Source: an archaeon (GTDB lineage Archaea; Nanobdellota; Nanobdellia; Woesearchaeales; GW2011-AR9). From it: a stretch of 33,351 bases of DNA. A program made the position numbers and the translations under genes. This document shows positions 1 through 7,520 of this stretch, in pieces; position 1 is the first letter of the stretch; each line of letters opens with the position of its first letter. The DNA lies in the NCBI GenBank assembly GCA_023265925.1, contig JAHFSD010000012.1, positions 1 through 33,351 of the forward strand, read 5' to 3'. The notes under the pieces are model-generated. The model was given only the letters and a program-made list of their open reading frames with translations. It ran no database searches and was not told the origin of the DNA.

Positions 1-1034
1 TTCGTTAAGGTATGGTTCGTCACTTCCCGCACTTTAATCGTGGAACCAGGCAGCAAGGCCAGGAACGGAATCAACTGATCCTCAGCATGGATATCGACAG
101 CCGCTCCTGAATCAATCTCCCGGATTAATTTTTCTGCCGCTTCCTTGCCAATTTCTTCTGACGTCTTGCCTTTTTCCACCAGTACATCTGCTCCCAGAAT
201 GGCCCGGTTCACGTCCGGCGTTTTCCCCTGCTCACTTTTCCCCTGCTCGCTGAACACGGCCCACAGCACGATCTCCCCGCCCAGGCTGCGGGTAGGAGCA
301 TATTCAACCCGGATATTCAGGGGGACCCGATATTTCTGCAGCATCATCTCCGCGCTGGCTCGGATTCTCTCCGCTACTCTTTTCTCCTGCAATGGTGCTG
401 AGACATTCACTAGGCCCCGAATCTGCTCCAGCGTGCCCTGCTGATCCAGGAAGAGTGGTTTTATTTTTGAATTTAAATGGGCAGAAAAATCAGGGAAAGC
501 GGAAAAATCCGAGAGCTGGTATTTTGGCGTTATTTTTACTTCCACTTTCCCGCCTCCTTCCGGGTAATAGCCACGCTGCAGAAGGCGAATTTCCATCTTT
601 TCTACAAATCTCTGTAATTGCGGAACCACAACATTCTGCCAATAATCCACGGAAGAAGCCCACTTGCCGCTGGTGCCCCCGCTGATGGTAATCGTCGTTG
701 TTCCGGGGGCAAACAGGCTGGGCAGCACCAGGGCCTGCAAAAAGAGAGAAATGCTGCCGGCGGTGCCGATGTTAAATTCGTACCTGCCGCTTTTAATTTT
801 TCCCGGGATGAAGGTGAGTTCGGTTGAGCCCAGCTGGATCTCATTTGTTTCGGCATCACAGATTTCTTTCAATGCTCTGATGGCGGTGAGGTGTTGTGCT
901 TTTAATCCGGCATCTTTTCTTCCGGCCCGGATGTTGGTGACCCGGAAGGGCTGACTGGTTAAGGTGGATAAAGCCAGTGCTATTCTGGTCAAGGCACCGC
1001 CGCCTTCGCCATAGCTGCCATCTAATTCAATCAT
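1..1034 (-). CDS. rtcA: RNA 3'-terminal phosphate cyclase (RtcA), partial, runs off the left edge
   Basis: Reverse-strand translation from ATG at 1034: MIELDGSYGEGGGALTRIALALSTLTSQPFRVTNIRAGRKDAGLKAQHLTAIRALKEIC...FNIGTAGSISLFLQALVLPSLFAPGTTTITISGGTSGKWASSVDYW, typical RtcA. Absent from the ORF track because its stop lies outside the window. Confidence 0.93.
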   Translation of the reverse strand, partial: MIELDGSYGEGGGALTRIALALSTLTSQPFRVTNIRAGRKDAGLKAQHLTAIRALKEICDAETNEIQLGSTELTFIPGKIKSGRYEFNIGTAGSISLFLQALVLPSLFAPGTTTITISGGTSGKWASSVDYWQNVVVPQLQRFVEKMEIRLLQRGYYPEGGGKVEVKITPKYQLSDFSAFPDFSAHLNSKIKPLFLDQQGTLEQIRGLVNVSAPLQEKRVAERIRASAEMMLQKYRVPLNIRVEYAPTRSLGGEIVLWAVFSEQGKSEQGKTPDVNRAILGADVLVEKGKTSEEIGKEAAEKLIREIDSGAAVDIHAEDQLIPFLALLPGSTIKVREVTNHTLT

Positions 1035-1066
1035 AGGACGGAGAAAACAGCTGGCCGTTAAAAGCT

Positions 1067-1171
1067 TTACCACCAGCCGAAGAATTTGCCGATGATGAGC
1101 AGGAGTATAACCAGTAGGATGAACCATAACAGGGGCGTATACTCGTACCACGGTATCCTTGGTTTTGTCAT
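1067..1171 (-). CDS. 34-aa single-span small membrane protein
   Basis: MTKPRIPWYEYTPLLWFILLVILLLIIGKFFGWW; ATG overlaps the TGA of the upstream 67-aa ORF (ATGA at 1171-1168). Confidence 0.55.
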   Translation of the reverse strand: MTKPRIPWYEYTPLLWFILLVILLLIIGKFFGWW

Positions 1172-1371
1172 CTTCTCAGCTCTTTCCGTATCGCCAACTG
1201 GACTAAAAAATAAAACACTAGCAAGCTAAAGAGGAGTAAGAGGTGATTGTTTATAACCCTTTCGGCAAAGTCTAAAGTGGTATTGATGATCAGAACTGTA
1301 GCGATCAAACTAACGATTACAAGGTAAGCGAATTTATGCCCCTGAAGGAGACGCAAAAAGTACTCCATCAT
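1168..1371 (-). CDS. 67-aa small membrane protein, two predicted TM segments
   Basis: MMEYFLRLLQGHKFAYLVIVSLIATVLIINTTLDFAERVINNHLLLLFSLLVFYFLVQLAIRKELRR; TATA-like TTTTATATA about 20-28 nt upstream on the minus strand. Confidence 0.6.
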   Translation of the reverse strand: MMEYFLRLLQGHKFAYLVIVSLIATVLIINTTLDFAERVINNHLLLLFSLLVFYFLVQLAIRKELRR

Positions 1372-1445
1372 TATAACAAGAGGGACGAGCTATATAAAAT
1401 TTTGCCAGAAACCTTAATAAAACCAGCTCTGTTTTCTGCCGTTGT

Positions 1446-1587
1446 GGGGCTGTAGTATAACCTGGCAGAGGCATTCTACATGCCGCCAAAAACAGGAGCC
1501 TCCAGCGGTGGAAGGTTGAGTTCAACGCGAGGGCAAAACTTTCCCTGAAGCCAGCTTCGGATCAGGGTTCAAATCCCTGCAGCCCCA
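1446..1587 (+). tRNA. tRNA-like gene with ~50-65 nt of extra sequence; isoacceptor unresolved (possible intron-containing class II tRNA)
   Basis: Perfect 7-bp acceptor pair GGGGCTG (1446-1452)/CAGCCCC (1580-1586), canonical T-arm CAGGG-TTCAAAT-CCCTG immediately 5' of it, oligo-T after the 3' end, TATA-like TTAATAAA about 28 nt upstream. D and anticodon arms do not fit simply. Confidence 0.45.
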
Positions 1588-1828
1588 CTTTTTGTTTATC
1601 TGTAACGAAAAATAGAATCGAGGATTGAGAGACTTTAGAGTGCACTCCACTTTTTTTTCCGTAACATTTATTTCTCCGCCAAAAATACTGCGTGGCCTGA
1701 GGCGCACTGAAGACCCGCAGATGAATGGGCTTAAAAACCGATAGGTTTTTCAGGCGCATAAATTACTCATTGAGTCAAATATCCACATTGATAGGATGCT
1801 CACTTACACATAGCCGCATCTTCGTAGC

Positions 1829-1860
1829 TCTTCACTGATCTGAAGCGGCTTCAGGATACT
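1829..1860 (-). repeat. Palindromic 3'-of-gene element, copy 1
   Basis: Minus strand AGTATCCTGAAGCCGCTTCAGATCAGTGAAGA, just downstream of radB stop; matches 17184-17216 (+). Confidence 0.5.
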
Positions 1861-1876
1861 AAGGTATTACGCATCT

Positions 1877-2554
1877 TCAAATTACCTTCTCCACCCCTTT
1901 CTGCACAATCTTAAACCGACACTCCTTCCCTTCTGGCAGGGAACGGTGCTTCCGTAAGGTCAGGCCATGAGCATGATTAAATTTCTGTAACTCCAGCAGG
2001 CACTTTGAGCCATACCGCAGCAAATCTCCCCCTACCATCTTAACCTGGTCGCGGCGGTCAAAGTCGCTATAAACCTGGGTCGTGACTAAGACCGGGATAT
2101 TTTTCTTCCGGGCAATTTCCACCAGGATGGCAATCTGCCGGCCTAAAGCAGCATTGGTATCATAGACTTCATCATTCTTCCCTAACTCTACCCGGTAAAG
2201 CATGGAGATGGAATCAACAACGATCAGGCCGATGCGTTCATTGATCAGGTCCCGCAACTGGGCGATGATTTCTTTCTGATCCTCAAATGTATAGGAGTTA
2301 AAGAAAATTATCTGGGGCAGGAGCTCTTCGTAGTTCCCGCAGATCTGCGCTATCCGTTCCACGGAAATGCCGCCTTCTGTGTCCAGGAAGAGAACTTTCT
2401 TTCCCTGCTTGGCAATCTCAATCGCTGCCAGTAAACAAAGATTGGTCTTCCCGCTCCCGGAGGGACCGTAGATGGTCGTGACGATATTAGCATCATACCC
2501 GCCACCAAAAAATTCGTCCAGGAAGGCGGCGCCGGTAGGAATTTTAGCTGTCAT
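1877..2554 (-). CDS. radB: RadB, archaeal RecA/RadA-family recombinase paralog
   Basis: MTAKIPTGAAFLDEFFGGGYDANIVTTIYGPSGSGKTNLCLLAA; Walker A GPSGSGKT, short RadB-like protein. Confidence 0.9.
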   Translation of the reverse strand: MTAKIPTGAAFLDEFFGGGYDANIVTTIYGPSGSGKTNLCLLAAIEIAKQGKKVLFLDTEGGISVERIAQICGNYEELLPQIIFFNSYTFEDQKEIIAQLRDLINERIGLIVVDSISMLYRVELGKNDEVYDTNAALGRQIAILVEIARKKNIPVLVTTQVYSDFDRRDQVKMVGGDLLRYGSKCLLELQKFNHAHGLTLRKHRSLPEGKECRFKIVQKGVEKVI

Positions 2555-2609
2555 GAGAATGCCAAAATCCCATTACCTTTAAATAACCTTTCCTCTTTTC
2601 TTTTCCCTG

Positions 2610-4124
2610 ATGATAAAAATCAGGGATAGCCATTGGCTTCTGCTCATTTTCCTGGCAGTGCTAGCAGGAAGGCTGTACCTGGCTTTCACCATCCCTAACT
2701 TCACCTACGAATCCTATTTCCACCTGCGGCAGGTCAATGAAATCAAAGAAACAGGATTCCCACTATTTTACGATCCCCTTTCGTATGGGGGAAGGGAACT
2801 GCGTTTCCTGCCATTTTTCCACTACGTTGCCGCTGTTGTTGCCTTGTTCCTGCCTTTAGAACTGGTAGGAAAAATCCTTCCTAACCTGCTGCTGGCCTCG
2901 TTGACGATTATTGTCTACTTCCTGGCGAAACAAATCGCCGGCCGGGAAGATAAAACCGGCCCTTTATTGGCAGCGTTAATTGCCGGTTTCCTGCCAATCC
3001 TGTACCGGACCAACTCGTTTACGCCGGAAGCGCTGTTTATCCCGCTGCTGTTCATCTGCATTTATGCTTTCTTCTCCATCCACCAAAAAATTCCATTTTA
3101 TGTGTACAGTATCTCATTTATCCTGCTCTCGTTTACCAGCTCCTCAACCGCGTTGCTGCTGCTGGGCTTTGGCCTCTACCTGCTGTTGTCAAAGATTGAA
3201 GGCAAAAAAATTGACCGGATGGAAGTGGAAGTGATCATCGCTTCCCTGTTCTTTTTCATCTGGGTACAGTTCCTGTTCTTCAAGCGAACGCTCCTGAAGG
3301 AGGGCATCAACTTTGTCTGGCAGAATATCCCGGCGCCGATCTTGACGCAATACTTTCCCAAATTTTCCCTTCCGGAAGCCGTGATTGCCGTCAGTATCAT
3401 TCCCTTTGCCGCTGGCATTTTTGTGGTGTATCGCTCGCTGTTCCGGTTAAAGAACCAAAAATCCTTTCTGCTGATTAGCTTTGTGGTTTCCGCGGCCATC
3501 GTGACCTGGTTCCGCCTGATTCAGTTCCGCCTGGCCCTGACTTTTTTTGGGATCATCCTGTCCATCTTGTTTTCCTTGTTTTATTCTGATGTTCACCAGT
3601 ACATTAAAAAGACCAGGATTCACCGCTACCATCGCTTTCTGCCACTGCTTTTAGTGGTAGTGCTGGTGGCTACGCTGCTGCCTCCCGCCTGGAACGCGGC
3701 CCGGCACCAGGAAACCCCCGCCGATCAGGAAATTGCCGCCTTTCAATGGATGCAGGAGCATCTTCCCACCGATGCCACTGTTGCTGCCTCGCTGGAGGAA
3801 GGGCATCTCATCACTTATTTTTCCCAGCGGAAGAACGTCATGGGCGACCAGTTTACGCTGATTCCTGATGTGGAACAGCGCTTTCATGACCTTACTACGG
3901 TGTTTACTTCCTCATTCCTCACGGAGGCGATCGGTATCTTTGACAAATATGGTGTCTCCTATCTGGTGTTGACGCCGCATACGCAGAAAAAATATGGCTT
4001 GACCAAACCAAAATATCATACGATTGACTGCCTTGAGCGGGCCTATAAAGATGAAACGCTCATTTACCGCCTAAAATGTTCCCTGGAAAAACAACCATTG
4101 AATGAGACTCGATCAATTGAATGA
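2610..4124 (+). CDS. Polytopic STT3/AglB-like (GT-C fold) membrane protein
   Basis: Many TM segments; N-terminal YESYFHLRQV resembles the archaeal OST D-x-Y-Y-H-x-R loop; C-terminal FQWMQEHLPTDATVAASLEEGHLITYFSQRKNVMGDQFT aligns by eye with the region around WWDxG in STT3. Confidence 0.65.
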   Translation: MIKIRDSHWLLLIFLAVLAGRLYLAFTIPNFTYESYFHLRQVNEIKETGFPLFYDPLSYGGRELRFLPFFHYVAAVVALFLPLELVGKILPNLLLASLTIIVYFLAKQIAGREDKTGPLLAALIAGFLPILYRTNSFTPEALFIPLLFICIYAFFSIHQKIPFYVYSISFILLSFTSSSTALLLLGFGLYLLLSKIEGKKIDRMEVEVIIASLFFFIWVQFLFFKRTLLKEGINFVWQNIPAPILTQYFPKFSLPEAVIAVSIIPFAAGIFVVYRSLFRLKNQKSFLLISFVVSAAIVTWFRLIQFRLALTFFGIILSILFSLFYSDVHQYIKKTRIHRYHRFLPLLLVVVLVATLLPPAWNAARHQETPADQEIAAFQWMQEHLPTDATVAASLEEGHLITYFSQRKNVMGDQFTLIPDVEQRFHDLTTVFTSSFLTEAIGIFDKYGVSYLVLTPHTQKKYGLTKPKYHTIDCLERAYKDETLIYRLKCSLEKQPLNETRSIE

Positions 4125-4134
4125 GACTTGATCA
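4097..4134 (+). repeat. 19-nt tandem duplication across a gene junction
   Basis: ATTGAATGAGACTCGATCA followed directly by ATTGAATGAGACTTGATCA (one mismatch). Confidence 0.9.
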
Positions 4135-5486
4135 TGACCTTCCTTTCTGAAAAGAACCGGATCCTGGCCCACTGCCTGCGATTTCAGTACCGATATATCG
4201 TCATTCTTCTAGTGCTCTTGCTCTCTCTTCCGCTTCTTCTCAACGCGATAAAGCACCATCCCCTTCCCCTGGGAAGCGAAAGCTATTTCCATCTCTCGCG
4301 GCTGGGGGGAGGAGAAATCGGCTTCATCCCCTTTTATTGGCTGTTAGCATTACCGGGGGCAGCCATCATTGTACCACCACTGCTCGGGCTACTGTCAATG
4401 ATATTGTTCTTAGCCATCGCCCGCTCGGTCAACATCTCCAGACGATTCACGTTCCTGTTTTCGCTGCTGTTATTATTTTCCCCGCCCTTTCTTGCTGCTT
4501 TCACGACTATTTCAACCTATGGCTATCTCACCAGCCTGCTTCTTCTGGGCTTCTTCCTGCTCACGCGGGGAAAAATCACGCAGGGAAAAGATTGGCTGGC
4601 CCTCGTCCCCTTTCTGCTGGCCAGCTTTCTTGACATCTTTTCAGGAATTCTGGTACTCCTGCTGGTAGGCTGGTATTGGTACCGCTGGCGAAAGAAATAC
4701 GCTTTTCTAAGCGTCCTGGTGATTATCTTCCTGCTCAACGGGCTTGTCCTGCAGGCGCCATTGTTTCTGGGGCCGTTCCACGCCGGAGAGTTCTGGCGAG
4801 ACCTGATTGCCGATTTTGGGGGAAATGGAATTGGCTTCTTCCTGATTGTCCTGGCAGTGATAGGTCTGGCCGTCACCTGGAAACAACGGGAATTCCTGGC
4901 GCTGTATTTCGTTCTTCCGGTCGTGCTGGGGAGTTACATTATCAATACAGAAACAATTCTGCCCCTGACGCTGATCATCACTGCGTTTGCCACGATGGGC
5001 CTCATCACGTTATTTGACCGCCCCTGGAAACGGAAACTGCTGCAGCGGTTCACCTTGTTAGTCCTGATCTTAGGGCTGCTGTTCTCCTGGCTGAGCTATG
5101 TTGACCGGGTGACGTCAATCGGCCCGTCAGCCGCAGACCAGATAGCATTGACCTGGATCCGAAATCATGTCCCTGACAGCGCCGTGATTCTTTCCGATCC
5201 GGAAAATGGCTACTACCTTTCCTACTTTGCCCAACGAACCCCTCTTCTTCAGTTCCATCAGCCGGAGAACCTCCTCCTGGGCCAGGCCATCTTCTCCTCT
5301 TCTTATATCACTGCTCTTTTTCCCTTGCTGGACCAGCACAATATCACGGTATTATATATTACGCCGACGATGAGAGCTCGCCAGCCTGCCGATCAGGGCT
5401 TTTTATTCCTGTTAAAAAACGAAAGGTTTAAATTGCGTTACGCGAACGAAGGGTATGAGGTGTGGCAGTATGGAACAATTCGTTGA
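4128..5486 (+). CDS. Second STT3/AglB-like (GT-C fold) membrane protein, paralog of the preceding gene
   Basis: LGSESYFHLSR near N-terminus; C-terminal LTWIRNHVPDSAVILSDPENGYYLSYFAQR parallels gene 1. ATG at 4134 is the likely start (4128 is TTG). Confidence 0.62.
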   Translation: MIMTFLSEKNRILAHCLRFQYRYIVILLVLLLSLPLLLNAIKHHPLPLGSESYFHLSRLGGGEIGFIPFYWLLALPGAAIIVPPLLGLLSMILFLAIARSVNISRRFTFLFSLLLLFSPPFLAAFTTISTYGYLTSLLLLGFFLLTRGKITQGKDWLALVPFLLASFLDIFSGILVLLLVGWYWYRWRKKYAFLSVLVIIFLLNGLVLQAPLFLGPFHAGEFWRDLIADFGGNGIGFFLIVLAVIGLAVTWKQREFLALYFVLPVVLGSYIINTETILPLTLIITAFATMGLITLFDRPWKRKLLQRFTLLVLILGLLFSWLSYVDRVTSIGPSAADQIALTWIRNHVPDSAVILSDPENGYYLSYFAQRTPLLQFHQPENLLLGQAIFSSSYITALFPLLDQHNITVLYITPTMRARQPADQGFLFLLKNERFKLRYANEGYEVWQYGTIR

Positions 5487-6735
5487 AGTAATGCTGTGGG
5501 TGATTTACTTTTTTTCCCTGTTCTTTGTAACCTTTTGGCTGATGACCTCGGTAACGGAACGAACCGTTACCCGACGAAAGAAATGGACTGCCTGGCCGGC
5601 CGTCAGCATTATCGTCCCGGCGTACAATGAAGAACGGGGAATCAAGGACACACTTTATTCTCTCATAAAGCTAAATTATCCGCGTTCCTTGCTGGAGATC
5701 ATTGTTGTAAATGATGGCAGCACCGATGCCACCGAAGAAAAGGTAAAGGAAGTGACCGCCGCCTTTCCTGAAACCACCATCAAACTGCTTTGCCAGGACA
5801 AGAATAAAGGGAAAGGCGCAGCCTTAAACTTGGGCATTGCCATCGCCAAGGGCGAGTACGTCATCTGCATGGATGCCGACTCGATTGTCGCGGATGCTCA
5901 GGCCCTGTACCAGATGCTGCCCTACTTCTCCTCTCCTGACATTGCTGCCGTCCTGCCCTGCCTGAAAGTGGGAGAAACAAAAAATCTGCTGCAGAAAATG
6001 CAGCGGTACGAATATCTGGTCAACATGTTCTATAAGGAACTGATGGGCAGACTGGATTGCATCAAAGTTACGCCGGGCCCATTTGCCCTGTATCGCAAAG
6101 ATGTCATTGTAAAGTTGGGCGGGTTTGATGAAGTGTTTAACCGTCATCTGACGGAAGATCTGGAGATTGCCTTACGGCTGCAGCAGCATCAGTATAAAAT
6201 CGTGCAGACCATGGACACGATCGTGCTCACCATTCCCCCTGACAACCTCAGGGATTTTTATCGCCAGCGGAAAAGGTGGTATACAGGCGGCCTGTTGAAT
6301 ACGCTGCGCTACCGCAAACTGCTGCTGAACCGAAAATTTGGCGATTTTGGTCTCTGGGAAATGCCCGTGACACTGCTTTCCGGTTTCATCATGGTGGCCC
6401 TCTTATTCAGCGTTCTTTATTATCTCGCCCGGCCCCTGGTGGAATGGTGGGCAAACTTACGCAGCATTAATTTTGATGTCTGGACGCTCCTGCAGCAATT
6501 CCGCCTTGACCTCAGCGTGCTTGACTTGCATTACAGCCTAATTTTTGTGGGCGTAACGATGGCAGTTGCCTCGATTTTCGTGCTGGCGCGGTCGCATGTG
6601 CTGACGCGCGAGAAAGCCTTTCGCTATGGAGCGATGCCGTTGGTGTTGTACTCCCTGTTGTACTTCCTGCTCCTGGCGGTAGGATGGGTCCTCATTTTTC
6701 ATGATTTAGCGCGGAATAAGGAACAACGGTGGTAA
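5470..6735 (+). CDS. Membrane processive family-2 glycosyltransferase (BcsA/IcaA-like)
   Basis: VSIIVPAYNEERGIKDTLYSL, VNDGSTD, DADS, TEDLEIALRL, QRKRW; flanking TM segments. MEQFVEVMLW (5470) preferred over track start 5455. Confidence 0.88.
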   Translation: MEQFVEVMLWVIYFFSLFFVTFWLMTSVTERTVTRRKKWTAWPAVSIIVPAYNEERGIKDTLYSLIKLNYPRSLLEIIVVNDGSTDATEEKVKEVTAAFPETTIKLLCQDKNKGKGAALNLGIAIAKGEYVICMDADSIVADAQALYQMLPYFSSPDIAAVLPCLKVGETKNLLQKMQRYEYLVNMFYKELMGRLDCIKVTPGPFALYRKDVIVKLGGFDEVFNRHLTEDLEIALRLQQHQYKIVQTMDTIVLTIPPDNLRDFYRQRKRWYTGGLLNTLRYRKLLLNRKFGDFGLWEMPVTLLSGFIMVALLFSVLYYLARPLVEWWANLRSINFDVWTLLQQFRLDLSVLDLHYSLIFVGVTMAVASIFVLARSHVLTREKAFRYGAMPLVLYSLLYFLLLAVGWVLIFHDLARNKEQRW

Positions 6736-6755
6736 TAGGAACAGCGGTGGTAACA
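6720..6755 (+). repeat. 18-nt tandem duplication across a gene junction
   Basis: GGAACAACGGTGGTAATA followed by GGAACAGCGGTGGTAACA; duplicates the EQRW-stop codons of the GT2 gene. Confidence 0.88.
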
Positions 6756-7469
6756 ATGGTCCGGCGGAAAATCAGCAAGGGGAAATTTGTGTTCGCTCTC
6801 GTGGCTACCGCTGCTATCTTCGCACTAGGACTCCTGCTCGGCCTGGTCGTGGAAGGAAAAAGGGTGAATTACGTTGCTCAGGTGTACCAAACGCATGCAG
6901 TTAATTTCATCAGCTCCCAGTTGCAGTACGATTATTTGCTTTCATTGAAAGACCAGTCTTCCTGCCCCACCGTCTATGCCGGGTTAGATGCCAACCTTGC
7001 CAATCTGGATCAAACCCGGCAAAAACTGGAGCGGTATTCTCAGGACAACCAGATTAGTAAAGAAGAATTTGAGCTGCTGCGCCGGCAGTATGCCCTGGAA
7101 CAGCTGCGGTACTGGTTTTTAGCCGGCCATGTGAAAGATTTATGCAAGACTGGAGCGGTACGCCTGATTTACTTTTATTCGGATGGCGCCACCTGTCCCG
7201 GCTGTGAGCAGCAGGCCTTTGTATTAACCTACCTGAAAAAGAAATTGGGAGATAAATTGCTGGTGTTTTCGTTTGATGAGCGCATGGACGAGCCGTTGAT
7301 AAAACTTCTTAAGAAACAGTATGCTGTGACGCGCTATCCCGCCCTGATCGTGGAAGAGACGACGGTCGAGAGCGATTATTTTGTCTCCAAAAATGAGCTG
7401 TTGAAGATGATCTGCAGCTACAACGGGGATAAAGAGAACTGCCCGGCAGGCCGGGAAGATAGTCGTTGA
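6756..7469 (+). CDS. N-terminally membrane-anchored thioredoxin-fold protein with CPGC motif
   Basis: N-terminal TM (FVFALVATAAIFALGLLLGLVV), C-terminal RLIYFYSDGATCPGCEQQAFVLTYLKKKLGDKLLVFSFDER...KQYAVTRYPALIVEE. 6729 is a GTG; ATG at 6756 preferred. Confidence 0.72.
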   Translation: MVRRKISKGKFVFALVATAAIFALGLLLGLVVEGKRVNYVAQVYQTHAVNFISSQLQYDYLLSLKDQSSCPTVYAGLDANLANLDQTRQKLERYSQDNQISKEEFELLRRQYALEQLRYWFLAGHVKDLCKTGAVRLIYFYSDGATCPGCEQQAFVLTYLKKKLGDKLLVFSFDERMDEPLIKLLKKQYAVTRYPALIVEETTVESDYFVSKNELLKMICSYNGDKENCPAGREDSR

Positions 7470-7520
7470 TATTCAGATGCTGATGGGGGTGCAAATCCAC
7501 CACTCACCCCGGAAGCCATT

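Noticed and set aside
145-954. Several ORFs from the track (145-444, 392-685, 602-859, 618-827, 664-954)
   Set aside because: They overlap rtcA in other frames/strands and have no family-like sequence.
1468-1484. GGCA-TTCTACA-TGCC read as an anticodon arm with CTA (pyrrolysine/suppressor)
   Set aside because: Position 37 would be C, the D-arm does not fit, and no Pyl genes are visible; overall tRNA model unresolved.
1732-1751. AAAAACC-gata-GGTTTTT hairpin
   Set aside because: Perfect but short and AT-rich; insufficient context to call a functional RNA.
1334-1759. Minus-strand ORFs containing GYTTAPQR and GCRDLNPDPKLASGK
   Set aside because: Typical artefacts of translating antisense to a tRNA gene.
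7471-7520. T-loop-like GGGTGCAAATCCACC and GGGGTG/CACCCC inverted repeat
   Set aside because: No acceptor or other arms; lies between convergent gene ends, more likely a simple hairpin.
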